In this document: positions 33,749 to 41,652 of the stretch, in pieces
Position numbering within the stretch: position 1 is the stretch's first letter
Layout of the letters: each line of letters starts with the position of its first letter
Assembly: GCF_004310665.1 (NCBI RefSeq)
Contig: NZ_SIXF01000003.1
Span: 63,087 to 127,086 of the forward strand
Length of the DNA stretch: 64,000 nt
DNA from: Pedobacter kyonggii
Lineage (GTDB): Bacteria; Bacteroidota; Bacteroidia; Sphingobacteriales; Sphingobacteriaceae
Reading direction: 5' to 3'
Translations under genes and position numbers: made by a program
Notes under the pieces: generated by a model
What the model was told of the DNA's origin: nothing
Seen by the model: only the letters and a program-made list of their open reading frames with translations
The model's database searches: none

Positions 33749-34765
33749 TTAATTTAACCCATTCAAAAACTCAATAGTATTTACATTATCTGCGTAGTCC
33801 CACAGTTTGGGGTGCTGGCTTTGGCCAAAACCGAAAGTGTTTAAGCTTAAAGGCGATTTGCTAATCACACATTGAATGTTTTCTGATTGGTTTTTCAGTT
33901 TCTCTTCAAGCGCTTGCAGCTGCTCGTACTCTTCATAAAAAAGAACAGCCAAAGGCGATGTCAGGCGCTCATCTTCTTTTAATAATAAGAAACCATTGTC
34001 GAAATGTTTAGCAGCATTAACCAGATAGATAGATTTATTGTAATCGTAATTATTGTTGTATTTAAAGTGGTTGATAATAGGTTGAAAACTTTCTATGCCC
34101 TCGTAAAAATTTGCAATATCGTAGCCTTTTGGAAAATAGATTTTAGAAACATTTCTGCAGCCTAAGCCAAAATAATCGAAAATATCGTTGCCTAGGTTTT
34201 GAATATCCTCGAAACTTTCAGAACCATCTAAAACTGCAACACTGTTCCTGTTTTTTCTGATAATATTGGGCACTTTACTGAAATAATAGTCGAAATAACG
34301 GGATGAATTGTTGCTTCCGGTTGCAATAACAGCATCAAAATCTTTTAAGCGCTCTACATATTCTATTTTATCCTCAAAAGCAGGTTCTATTTTAAAGAGT
34401 TCTGCAATTACGGCTTTAATTAACTTGTCATCAGCCGAAGAAAGTTTGATTAAAGCAATATTACCTGTGGCCAGTACACTTAAAACATCATGTAAACCCA
34501 CCAGTGGGATATTCCCTGCCAGGATTAAACCCACCTTTTTAGGAGCGGTACTAAGCTTAACCGATTTGAACCAAATGGCCAGATCAGCCTCATTTAACAT
34601 CTCAGCAAAAGATAAAATCGATTTTTTTATGTTTTCTGCAGTGAACCATGCATTAGTGCTTTCAGCGGTATAAAATGCATTTCCTAGTATGTCAGTAGGG
34701 TTTGTAAGCAATTTACCTAGTTTGTTGAACGCGATTATTACTTTTTCTTGAGTTAATGCTGACAT
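33749..34765 (-). CDS. Acyl-CoA reductase (LuxC-like)
   Basis: 338 residues. Shows the aldehyde-dehydrogenase-like fold of LuxC/acyl-CoA reductases: 'VGLILAGNIPLVGLHDVLSVLATGNIALIKLSSADDKL', 'DAVIATGSNNSSRYFDYYFSKVPNIIRKNRNSVAVLDG', and catalytic Cys in 'GLGCRNVSKIYFP'. Presumably reduces an acyl-CoA or acyl group to the aldehyde. Divergent from a ferredoxin gene 78 bases away. Confidence 0.82.
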   Translation of the reverse strand: MSALTQEKVIIAFNKLGKLLTNPTDILGNAFYTAESTNAWFTAENIKKSILSFAEMLNEADLAIWFKSVKLSTAPKKVGLILAGNIPLVGLHDVLSVLATGNIALIKLSSADDKLIKAVIAELFKIEPAFEDKIEYVERLKDFDAVIATGSNNSSRYFDYYFSKVPNIIRKNRNSVAVLDGSESFEDIQNLGNDIFDYFGLGCRNVSKIYFPKGYDIANFYEGIESFQPIINHFKYNNNYDYNKSIYLVNAAKHFDNGFLLLKEDERLTSPLAVLFYEEYEQLQALEEKLKNQSENIQCVISKSPLSLNTFGFGQSQHPKLWDYADNVNTIEFLNGLN

Positions 34766-34795
34766 ATTTAGAATTATTATTAAGTGATTATATCT

Positions 34796-34803
34796 TATAT
34801 TTG
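34796..34803 (+). promoter_or_regulatory. -7 box TATATTTG for ferredoxin
   Basis: TAnnTTTG match 40 bases before ATG 34844. Confidence 0.55.
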
Positions 34804-34843
34804 CAGCGCAAAGGTAAACTAAGCAAAAGAATTAGACGAAAAC

Positions 34844-35194
34844 ATGGCGATTAAAATAACAGATGAGTGTATAAATTGTGGGGCTTGCGAACCAGAATGT
34901 CCTAATAACGCAATTTACGATGCCGGTACTGCATGGCGTTTTTCTGATGGTACAAATTTAAATGGTATCATTGATTTTGGTAATCAACAAATTGAAGCTG
35001 ATGCAGCTCAAGAAGCAGTTTCGGATGAAGTTTATTACATTGTATCCGATAAGTGTACAGAGTGTAAGGGCTTTCATGATGAGCCTCAGTGTGCGGCAGT
35101 TTGCCCGGTTGATTGTTGCGTAGATGACGAAGATATCCGCGAAACTGAAGAAGAATTATTGGCGAAGAAAGCTTGGTTACACCAGGAAGGATAA
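34844..35194 (+). CDS. Ferredoxin, 4Fe-4S dicluster type
   Basis: 116 residues. Two cluster motifs: 'CINCGACEPECPNNAIYD' near the N-terminus, and 'CTECKGFHDEPQCAAVCPVDCC' near residue 68-90, where the second has an insertion between Cys 2 and 3, as in the YfhL-like family. Divergent from an acyl-CoA reductase gene, which might be its electron-accepting partner (inference from position only). Terminator immediately downstream. Confidence 0.9.
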   Translation: MAIKITDECINCGACEPECPNNAIYDAGTAWRFSDGTNLNGIIDFGNQQIEADAAQEAVSDEVYYIVSDKCTECKGFHDEPQCAAVCPVDCCVDDEDIRETEEELLAKKAWLHQEG

Positions 35195-35216
35195 GCTTTA
35201 TAAAATATTTACAATA

Positions 35217-35789
35217 TCAAAGGCACCATTTGGTGTCTTTTTTAGTTTCTAGATAGTCTATAATTTTTTTTATTCTTTCTTCAAGAGTAAAATCACCTCT
35301 AATTTCTAAAATTTCTTTGTTTAAATCTTTAATCCAGTCCTCGTGTACTTTTAACGATCTGCCTGTAAAGCCAGATTTAATCGGATCAATATCATAGTTA
35401 GTTGCCCATTCGATAAAATCCTGATACTTTTTTATTCTTTCAGGATCCTGATAAATTACAGATCCATAACGTTCAAATTCTCTTTTTTTTAATCTATTCA
35501 ACCTCACTTCTGGTGGAAGCCAAAGAAATACAATCAGATCAAATTCTGGAAAAACACCATCGCCCCAGCTCACACTTGAGCCACCAAAAACCCAATGATC
35601 ACTTTCTGTTAAAGCCATTTTTATGAGATCATTTCTTTCCTTAGGATTTCGTTTTGTTATAAATGGAGGATCAGTGGGTATCCAGAAATAATGATCACTG
35701 TCAAAATAGGGGATATTTAATTTTTTTGCCAATGCTTTGCCCAACGTAGTTACTCCCGAACCAGAAGCTCCGAATATGTGAATTTTCAT
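35217..35789 (-). CDS. P-loop small-molecule kinase-like protein
   Basis: 190 residues. Walker A-like 'IFGASGSGVTTLGKALAKKL' (Val for Lys, so GSGVTT), then 'IPYFDSDHYFW' and 'DLIVFLWLPPEVRLNRLKKREFERYG', the layout of adenylate-kinase/shikimate-kinase relatives. The missing conserved Lys before TT is unusual: GSGVTT instead of GSGKST/T. Still a common variant in 'AAA family' small proteins. Substrate unknown. Its 3' end contains the ferredoxin terminator. Confidence 0.65.
   Translation of the reverse strand: MKIHIFGASGSGVTTLGKALAKKLNIPYFDSDHYFWIPTDPPFITKRNPKERNDLIKMALTESDHWVFGGSSVSWGDGVFPEFDLIVFLWLPPEVRLNRLKKREFERYGSVIYQDPERIKKYQDFIEWATNYDIDPIKSGFTGRSLKVHEDWIKDLNKEILEIRGDFTLEERIKKIIDYLETKKDTKWCL
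35222..35243 (+). terminator. Intrinsic terminator after ferredoxin
   Basis: Stem ggcacc / ggtgtc (one G-U), loop attt, followed by TTTTTT. Confidence 0.85.
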
Positions 35790-35810
35790 TTGGTTTGAAC
35801 TGAATTTAGC

Positions 35811-36260
35811 TCAAACATCGCATTTATTAGGAATAATCAAAACCGGACAAGCAGATTTTCTTGCCACATGTTCGGCAACGCTTCCCATTAAAAAGTGGTA
35901 CAAGCCCGTACGTCCATAAGTGCCGATAACAATTAAATCGGATCCCCACTCATCTGACTGCTGGATAATACCATGTGCTGCGGTATCAACAATACTTAAA
36001 TAAGTGGTTTTTGCACCTTTGCTATATTTCGTCTCCATTTCTTTAAGCAAAATATGGCTGTTTTCTTCGCTATTGTCATATGTTTCTAAAAACACCGGCG
36101 CCAAGGTTAAATCAGGATTTACATTAGCCGGAATAGGCTCGATAATGTTAACCAATGCTACTTCTGCTCCAAATTTTTCAGCCATGTCGTAACCGGCTTT
36201 TGCCGCTTTTTCTGAGCAGGTACTGTTATCAACGGCAATTAATATTTTTTTAAAATTCAT
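35811..36260 (-). CDS. Universal stress protein (UspA family)
   Basis: 149 residues from ATG 36260 (a second ATG nine bases upstream is equally possible; a longer frame to 36428 is not credible). Motifs: 'KKILIAVDNSTCSEKAAKAGYDMAEKFGAEVALVNIIEPI' and the nucleotide-binding end 'DLIVIGTYGRTGLYHFLMGSVAEHVARKSACPVLIIP'. G-x2-G-x9-G-S/T is present, so it is the ATP-binding type. Stress survival role likely. Confidence 0.9.
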   Translation of the reverse strand: MNFKKILIAVDNSTCSEKAAKAGYDMAEKFGAEVALVNIIEPIPANVNPDLTLAPVFLETYDNSEENSHILLKEMETKYSKGAKTTYLSIVDTAAHGIIQQSDEWGSDLIVIGTYGRTGLYHFLMGSVAEHVARKSACPVLIIPNKCDV

Positions 36261-36370
36261 GGCGGGCATATTTAAAAGGTGATCATCATAAAAATAACAA
36301 ATTTGTGCGCAAAATGTTAGGCAATGGATGTATTTTATTAGTTTTACAATAGTTTCACGAGCATATTTAA

Positions 36371-37156
36371 ATGGAAAATCAATACGGTATTTGTAGAGTT
36401 GCTGTAGCACCCTTAAGAGCTGATGCATCAGATAAAGCAGAAATTGTTTCGCAACTTTTATTTGGCGATCATGTAGAAGTTATTCAGAAAGAGGAACGCT
36501 GGTGGCTCATTCAAAATGGCTATGATGGTTACCAAGGCTGGATGGATTTCAGACAATTGACCCCGATTACCCAAAGCCAGTTTACAGCAATGCATGATTG
36601 TAAATTGCTTGCTCCATTAAGTTTTAATAATGTGATAACTGCTGCCGATGGAAGTTCATATCATTTAAGTCCGGCAAGCAACCTCCCTTTTTTAAAAGAT
36701 GGATTCTGTTATGCCGGAACGGAAAAATTTGAACTGAATTTCGAAGCGTACGACAATAGTGCTGTGGATTTTACCGATAAAGTTACCGAAACAGCAAAAT
36801 TTTTTCAAAATATCCCGTACTTATGGGGTGGAAGGAATCTGTTTGGCTTTGATTGCTCTGGTTTTGTACAAACTGTATTTAAAATGTTAGGTATTAAGTT
36901 AAACCGCGATGCCTCTCAGCAGGCCGAACAAGGCGAATTGGTTGGTTTTTTAGCTGAATGCAGGGCTGGTGATGTTGCTTTTTTCGATAACGACGAAGGC
37001 AGAATTACGCACGTAGGTATCATGCTCAGTCCAAATGAAATTATCCATTCCTCAGCAAAAGTAAAAATTGATCCTATTGATGACCAGGGGATTTTTAATA
37101 AGGAATTGGGTAAATATTCGCACAAGCTCAGAATTATCAAACGTTTTGTGGAATAG
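36371..37156 (+). CDS. NlpC/P60 cell-wall hydrolase with SH3 domain
   Basis: 261 residues, no obvious signal peptide. N-terminal SH3-like part 'CRVAVAPLRADASDKAEIVSQLLFGDHVEVI' and 'GYQGWMDFRQL'. The NlpC/P60 domain has catalytic Cys in 'FDCSGFVQTVFKMLG', His in 'ITHVGIML' and 'IIHSS' as third residue. Cleaves peptide crosslinks in peptidoglycan stems (gamma-D-Glu-mDAP type). Cytoplasmic or exported by another route; likely envelope recycling. Confidence 0.9.
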   Translation: MENQYGICRVAVAPLRADASDKAEIVSQLLFGDHVEVIQKEERWWLIQNGYDGYQGWMDFRQLTPITQSQFTAMHDCKLLAPLSFNNVITAADGSSYHLSPASNLPFLKDGFCYAGTEKFELNFEAYDNSAVDFTDKVTETAKFFQNIPYLWGGRNLFGFDCSGFVQTVFKMLGIKLNRDASQQAEQGELVGFLAECRAGDVAFFDNDEGRITHVGIMLSPNEIIHSSAKVKIDPIDDQGIFNKELGKYSHKLRIIKRFVE

Positions 37157-37164
37157 TAGCAGGA

Positions 37165-37194
37165 AATGTATCCTATATAAAAGATACATTTTTT
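37165..37194 (+). terminator. Terminator-like hairpin directly before the next ATG
   Basis: Stem aatgtatc / gatacatt with T run ending at 37194; the ATG of the next gene follows at 37195, so read-through or a start within the T run's RNA would be needed. Confidence 0.7.
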
Positions 37195-37956
37195 ATGCCA
37201 TCTAAATTTAAAATTCAAATCTCAAATCCCTGCCATGAAGAGTGGGCGGGAATGCAAGCTGATTCAAACGGGAAATTTTGTAGTTCCTGCCAGAAATCTG
37301 TAATAGACTTTACGAGCTTTACTGATACTGAACTGAAACGTTGGTTTAACCAGAATCAAGGAGATAGTTGTGGAAGATTTAAGCTGGAACAGCTTGATCG
37401 TTATATAGGTAGCAAAACCGTACCATTTTTCAAAATTTTTAAACCCGGTTTAATCGCAACTTCAATTTTAGCGTTTTTAAGTATTCCTAAATTTACTTAT
37501 GCAAAATATGTGAAGCCATTGGAAACGGAATATAAAATTCAACAAAGCCAAGTTTTGGGTGATGTAGAAGGGGAGTATACCTTTATAAAGGGAAGAGTAT
37601 TTGATCAGGATGGAATTGGCTTAAATCATATAAATATCGAATTAAAAGATCAAAATATTTATGCTGAAACGGCCGCCGATGGCTCATTTTATATTAAAAT
37701 TAAAAAGCCAAAAAACAGGACTATCGCCGAATTGATTTTTACTTCAAACGCATTTGAGACTAGAAAGAGTTTATTCCTTTTAGGAGAGGAAAAAGAGATC
37801 TCTATTGTTTTACAATATGCCATGCGGATGGATTTTACAAACAAGATAGTTGTTGATAAGCAAAGCGAACAATTGGTAGGAAGGCTTGGTGGTATTTCGA
37901 TAAAAACAACTGTAACCAGGAGAATTGTGAGCGATGTTATAAATATCTTTAGATAA
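37195..37956 (+). CDS. Four-Cys domain / TM / carboxypeptidase-regulatory-like protein, paralog 2
   Basis: 253 residues. Cys at 13, 29, 32 and 59 (C-x15-C-x2-C-x26-C): 'NPCHEEW', 'KFCSSCQKSVIDFTSFT', 'DSCGRFKLEQLDRYI'. A membrane segment follows ('FKPGLIATSILAFLSIPKFTYAK'), then a CarboxypepD_reg-like module ('IKGRVFDQDGIGLNHINIELKD', 'ETAADGSFYIKI'). Tandem with paralog 3; they look like an operon. Possibly a sensor or export-coupled factor; unknown. Confidence 0.75.
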   Translation: MPSKFKIQISNPCHEEWAGMQADSNGKFCSSCQKSVIDFTSFTDTELKRWFNQNQGDSCGRFKLEQLDRYIGSKTVPFFKIFKPGLIATSILAFLSIPKFTYAKYVKPLETEYKIQQSQVLGDVEGEYTFIKGRVFDQDGIGLNHINIELKDQNIYAETAADGSFYIKIKKPKNRTIAELIFTSNAFETRKSLFLLGEEKEISIVLQYAMRMDFTNKIVVDKQSEQLVGRLGGISIKTTVTRRIVSDVINIFR

Positions 37957-37973
37957 TTTGTTAATTGAATTTT

Positions 37974-38723
37974 ATGAGCTCAAATTTTAAGATCCAGATT
38001 TCCAACCCTTGTCATGAAAAATGGGGCGAAATGATCGATAATAATACGGGTAAATTCTGTAATTCGTGTCAAAAATCAGTTGTTGATTTTACCGATTTCT
38101 CAGATCGAGATTTGCATAGTTGGTTTACAGAAAATCAGGGTAAAAGCTGTGGTAGATTTAAGCCTGAGCAGCTTGATCGTTTAATTCATGTGAAATCGAG
38201 TTTTGCAATTAGCCGATTTAAACCTTGCCTGATTGCTGCTTCTTTATTTGCTTTTTTGAGTTTTCCGAAATTGGGTAAAGGAGAAGTAATAAAACCATCA
38301 ACAGTTCAAACTGCAAAAACGATAACCAATTTTGATAAAAAGAACCAGGATGAGGCATTATCTGATTCGTTACGGTTTATAAAAGGAAAAGTTACTGATA
38401 AAGATAAATCTGCATTGCCAGGAGTAACTATCCGTATTTTGGGAGAAAAATATGGCTATTCAACTGATGCAAATGGTGAATTTTCACTTACTTATATCAT
38501 TCAAAAGGAAAATGATTTTAAAGAATTGGATATAAGGTATATAGGCTTCGAAAATAAGAATGTTAAATTCAAATCAACCGAAGTGTATCTCAATATTATT
38601 TTAAATGAAGATACAACTGCATTTATGGGGGATGTTGTTATTGTGAGAACACCATTTTGGAAGAGGATCTATTCTAAAATGAGAAATCAACTGCGGGATA
38701 TTAATCCATTCTATAAAAAATAA
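37974..38723 (+). CDS. Four-Cys domain / TM / carboxypeptidase-regulatory-like protein, paralog 3
   Basis: 249 residues from ATG 37974; a TTG nine bases upstream is the alternative. Same Cys register as paralog 2 (13, 29, 32, 59), with 'NPCHEKW', 'KFCNSCQKSVVDFTDFS' and 'KSCGRFKPEQLDRLI'. One membrane segment ('FKPCLIAASLFAFLSFPKL') and a CarboxypepD_reg-like domain ('IKGKVTDKDKSALPGVTIRILGE', 'STDANGEFSLTY'), then a basic tail. Downstream gene is convergent. Confidence 0.75.
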   Translation: MSSNFKIQISNPCHEKWGEMIDNNTGKFCNSCQKSVVDFTDFSDRDLHSWFTENQGKSCGRFKPEQLDRLIHVKSSFAISRFKPCLIAASLFAFLSFPKLGKGEVIKPSTVQTAKTITNFDKKNQDEALSDSLRFIKGKVTDKDKSALPGVTIRILGEKYGYSTDANGEFSLTYIIQKENDFKELDIRYIGFENKNVKFKSTEVYLNIILNEDTTAFMGDVVIVRTPFWKRIYSKMRNQLRDINPFYKK

Positions 38724-38724
38724 A

Positions 38725-39624
38725 TTAACCTTCCATCTCCCAAACCATCACCTGCCGATCATCTCCTGTAGAAATGAGATATTTGCCATCATGGCTCCAG
38801 ATGATTTTGTTGATGGAGTGGGTATGACCGGTTCCAGCTTTCTCTAAGCTTAAAATTTTATATAATTTAAAATTCTCTGCATCCCAGAGTTTAATGCTTT
38901 TATCCTGACTGCTCGTAGCGAAATAAGGCTGGCTAGGGTGAAAGGCGATATCGTAAACAGTAAACATATGTGCTGGAACCGTTTCCCTAAGCTCATAATT
39001 TGGCAGATCCCATATCTTTAGTTGCGCATCCCTACTCCCTGAAATGAGATATTTGCCCGTAGGATGATAAGCCAAAGAGGTAACGGGTAATGAATGGCTT
39101 TCCAGAGATTGTTTGAGGCTATAATCAGCCAGGTTATAAATCCTGATCAAGTGATCCTTACAGCCAAAGGCCACTTCACTTTCGTTAGGTGCAATTGCAA
39201 TGGTCCTAACGGTATCGTAAGCCACCTGAAAACGGTAAATTTCTGTGAAATCTACTAATGACCACACTGCAGCTGTACCATCTTCGCCAGTGGTTAATAG
39301 CTCATTTTTGCCTTTTACTGTTTGTATATTGAAAATGGGTTTAGTGTGGGCATTTATTCTGGCAATTACTTTTTGTTCTTTCAGGTCGTAAACACTGAAA
39401 GCACCGCTGCGTTCCCCAATAAAGAGCTGGTTATTATAATAATGTAAACAATAAACTGAACTCTGTACCGGCATTTTAACCTTTAAAAAAGCCATCGTAT
39501 TTAACGACCATTCTACAACGCCCTTATCATTTCCTGCACTGAAAAATATACCATCCTCATTCGAATTGGATAATGCATATACAGGGTTTTGGTGACCAGG
39601 AAGGGTTTGTAGGTGTTTAAGCAT
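38725..39624 (-). CDS. WD40-repeat protein
   Basis: 299 residues forming a seven-bladed propeller. Repeats with GH and WD ends: 'LPGHQNPVYALSNS', 'DGTAAVWSL', 'SHSLPVTSLAYHPTGKYLISGSRDAQLKIWDL', 'VPAHMFTVYDIAFHPSQPYFATSSQDKSIKLWDA' and 'IIWSHDGKYLISTGDDRQVMVWEM'. No signal peptide, so cytoplasmic scaffold. Situated downstream of the his operon on the same strand, separated by a heptad-repeat hairpin. Confidence 0.88.
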   Translation of the reverse strand: MLKHLQTLPGHQNPVYALSNSNEDGIFFSAGNDKGVVEWSLNTMAFLKVKMPVQSSVYCLHYYNNQLFIGERSGAFSVYDLKEQKVIARINAHTKPIFNIQTVKGKNELLTTGEDGTAAVWSLVDFTEIYRFQVAYDTVRTIAIAPNESEVAFGCKDHLIRIYNLADYSLKQSLESHSLPVTSLAYHPTGKYLISGSRDAQLKIWDLPNYELRETVPAHMFTVYDIAFHPSQPYFATSSQDKSIKLWDAENFKLYKILSLEKAGTGHTHSINKIIWSHDGKYLISTGDDRQVMVWEMEG

Positions 39625-39635
39625 TTCTTGAGGTT

Positions 39636-39700
39636 TATGGTTTATGGTTTAGGGTGTAAGGTTAGGCAATTGTCTTATACTCTAACCTCTAAACCCTAAC
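39636..39700. repeat. Heptad repeat hairpin between hisIE and the WD40 gene
   Basis: Heptads gtttatg, gtttatg, gtttagg, gtgtaag, then the inverted ctctaac, ctctaaa, ccctaac. The arms are complementary and may act as the his operon end. Confidence 0.7.
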
Positions 39701-39701
39701 C

Positions 39702-40304
39702 TTATTTATGTCTTTTCTCTAAATTTTTAGCAATATCCTGAATCGATAAACCTTTTTCTTTCAATAAAAATAAAAGGTGGAAAACAAGATCTGATGCTTC
39801 TCCAATGAGTTCTTCTTCCGTTTCGGCAAGTGCTGCAATAACTGTTTCTACACCTTCTTCACCAACTTTTTGGGCAATTTTATTTAGTCCCTTGCTACGC
39901 ATTTTGTTGATGTAAGAACCCTCAACCGGATTTTCATATCGATCATTAATGATGTTTTCGAGTTCGAAAATAAAGTTCTGGTTAAAATCTGTTTTAAAAC
40001 AGCTACGGCTACCGGTATGGCAGGTTGGACCAACAGCATCGGCTTTAATCAGAATGGTGTCGTTATCACAATCAACAAAAAGTTCTTTTACAAATAAAAA
40101 GTTGTTACTGGTTTCACCTTTTGTCCAAAGGCGGTTTTTAGAGCGCGAAAAGAAAGTTACCTTGCCTTCGGCCTGCGTTTTCTCAAGTGCTTCAGCATTC
40201 ATATAACCCAGCATTAAAACCTCTAAAGTTTTGTAATCCTGAATGATAACCGGGAGTAAGCCAGCTGTTTTATCCCAATCAAGGGTTGATTTATAGATAT
40301 TCAT
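39702..40304 (-). CDS. hisI: Bifunctional PRA-CH / PRA-PH, HisIE
   Basis: 200 residues. N-terminal PR-AMP cyclohydrolase ('VLMLGYMNAEALEKT', 'FFSRSKNRLWTKGETSNN', zinc-site 'DCDNDTILIKA' and 'CHTGSRSCF') and C-terminal PR-ATP pyrophosphohydrolase ('NKIAQKVGEEGVETVIAALAETEEELIGEASDLVFHLLFLL'). Steps 2 and 3 of histidine synthesis. Last gene of the his operon; a 25-bp perfect hairpin lies between it and hisF. Confidence 0.95.
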   Translation of the reverse strand: MNIYKSTLDWDKTAGLLPVIIQDYKTLEVLMLGYMNAEALEKTQAEGKVTFFSRSKNRLWTKGETSNNFLFVKELFVDCDNDTILIKADAVGPTCHTGSRSCFKTDFNQNFIFELENIINDRYENPVEGSYINKMRSKGLNKIAQKVGEEGVETVIAALAETEEELIGEASDLVFHLLFLLKEKGLSIQDIAKNLEKRHK

Positions 40305-40319
40305 TTTTTATGATGTTTT

Positions 40320-40402
40320 CGTCATTGCGAGGCACGAAGCAATCTTATTGTGCAGGCTTTCGAACCCATAGCTTTGGGATTGCTTCGTGCCTCGCAATGA
40401 CG
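40320..40402. repeat. Long perfect hairpin (gtcattgcga element) between hisF and hisIE
   Basis: Perfect 25-bp arms (cgtcattgcgaggcacgaagc... and its complement) at 40320-40344 and 40378-40402 around a 33-base loop. A full-length member of the gtcattgcga repeats seen elsewhere in the window; it sits inside the operon. Confidence 0.95.
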
Positions 40403-40411
40403 AGTGTATTA

Positions 40412-41608
40412 TTATATTCTAACAGGAATATGATTTCTTTTCAATTCCTGTTTTAAATCAGGGATCAGGATTTCGCCATAATGAAATACTGAAGCTGCCA
40501 GTGCCGCATCAACATTGGCCTTTTGAAAAACTTCAGTAAAATGTGCCATACTACCTGCCCCGCCTGATGCTATAATCGGGATATTGATCATTTGGTTTAC
40601 TTTACTGAGTAATCCACAATCAAAACCTGCTTTTGTGCCATCATGATCCATCGAAGTTAACAAAATCTCTCCTGCGCCTAAATCTTCTCCCTGTTTAATC
40701 CAGTTTTCGGTTTCCAGTTCGGTAATTAGTCTTCCTCCATTTAGGTGGACCATATTTTTACCGTTTACATATTTGGTGTCGACTGCCAAAACCACAAACT
40801 GCACGCCGAAGGTTTTAGCCAGATCTTCTATTAATTTAGGATTCCGAACTGCTGCCGAATTGATGCTGATTTTGTCGGCTCCTGCATTTAATAACGCTTC
40901 GGCATCCGCAATTTCAGTTATTCCACCACCAATGGTAAAAGGAATATTTAATTGCCTAGCAACCGATTTAACCATTTCAATCATCGTTTTCCGACGCTCG
41001 TGAGTTGCGGTAATATCCAGAAAAACCAATTCGTCGGCACCCTGTTGTGCATATTGGGCGGCCAGTTCAACCGGATCGCCAGCATCACGTAAATCAACAA
41101 AGTTTACGCCTTTTACTGTACGACCGTCTTTAACGTCTAAACAAGGGATTATTCTTTTACTTAGCCCCCCGCCCCCTAAGGGGGGAGATGCAAACTGCTT
41201 AGCCTGTATGGCTTCTTTTATCTTTTCCAAAACTGAGTCTAAATTATTGTAAAGTTCAGTGTTTTTAAATCTAATTATCTTTATTCCAAATTGTTCGAGA
41301 GTCCTTTGTCTTTCAATATCATTATTGATAACTTCTGGTAAATCATGAATGCTCCCATCTAATTCGACAATTAATTTTGCTTCATGACAGTAAAAGTCAG
41401 CGATAAAACATGAAATGGGATGTTGTCTTCTAAATTTTACTCCTAATTGCTTATTATTGATGACCTGCCATAGCAAATTTTCTGCTTCAGTGACATTGTT
41501 TCTTAAGCGTTTCGCATTTTTAAAAATTATATTTGATGCACCATAAAACATGTTAGGTTCATTGACTTGTAAAAAGTCAAAATCATCCTCATTTATTTTA
41601 TAGGTCAT
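40412..41608 (-). CDS. hisF: DUF559 nuclease-like domain fused to HisF
   Basis: 398 residues. Residues 1-140 are DUF559, a Vsr-like PD-(D/E)xK nuclease fold ('[19 protein letters not shown]', '[31 protein letters not shown]'; candidate active-site D71, E82, D84). Residues 141-148 ('SPPLGGGG') come from a G-rich repeat arm. Residues 149-398 are a complete HisF cyclase ('[19 protein letters not shown]', '[24 protein letters not shown]', 'VVLAVDTK', '[13 protein letters not shown]'), which with HisH makes IGP and AICAR. HisF has lost its own ATG (GGG in its place), so it can only be made as the fusion unless a rare start is used. Confidence 0.93.
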   Translation of the reverse strand: MTYKINEDDFDFLQVNEPNMFYGASNIIFKNAKRLRNNVTEAENLLWQVINNKQLGVKFRRQHPISCFIADFYCHEAKLIVELDGSIHDLPEVINNDIERQRTLEQFGIKIIRFKNTELYNNLDSVLEKIKEAIQAKQFASPPLGGGGLSKRIIPCLDVKDGRTVKGVNFVDLRDAGDPVELAAQYAQQGADELVFLDITATHERRKTMIEMVKSVARQLNIPFTIGGGITEIADAEALLNAGADKISINSAAVRNPKLIEDLAKTFGVQFVVLAVDTKYVNGKNMVHLNGGRLITELETENWIKQGEDLGAGEILLTSMDHDGTKAGFDCGLLSKVNQMINIPIIASGGAGSMAHFTEVFQKANVDAALAASVFHYGEILIPDLKQELKRNHIPVRI

Positions 41609-41652
41609 CTTTAACTATGCTATTAACTCCCCCTTTAGGGGGCTGGGGGTTA
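41162..41652. mobile_element. 491-bp inverted-arm element carrying DUF559, inserted between hisA and hisF
   Basis: Bounded by inverted G/C-rich arms: 41622-41652, whose coding strand starts at the hisA stop (TAACCCCCAGCCCC), and 41162-41188, which runs into hisF. Each arm is itself palindromic (ccccct-aagggg). The interior is the DUF559 coding region with its own start 14 bases after the first arm. See the matching short elements at 42986-43110 and 63727-63830. Confidence 0.7.

Noticed and set aside
34308-34673. 121-codon frame antisense to acyl-CoA reductase
   Set aside because: Shadow of a well-supported gene; no start signal or family.
36261-36428. Long N-terminal extension of the universal stress protein
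   Set aside because: Extension has no Usp sequence and overlaps the divergent NlpC/P60 promoter and start.
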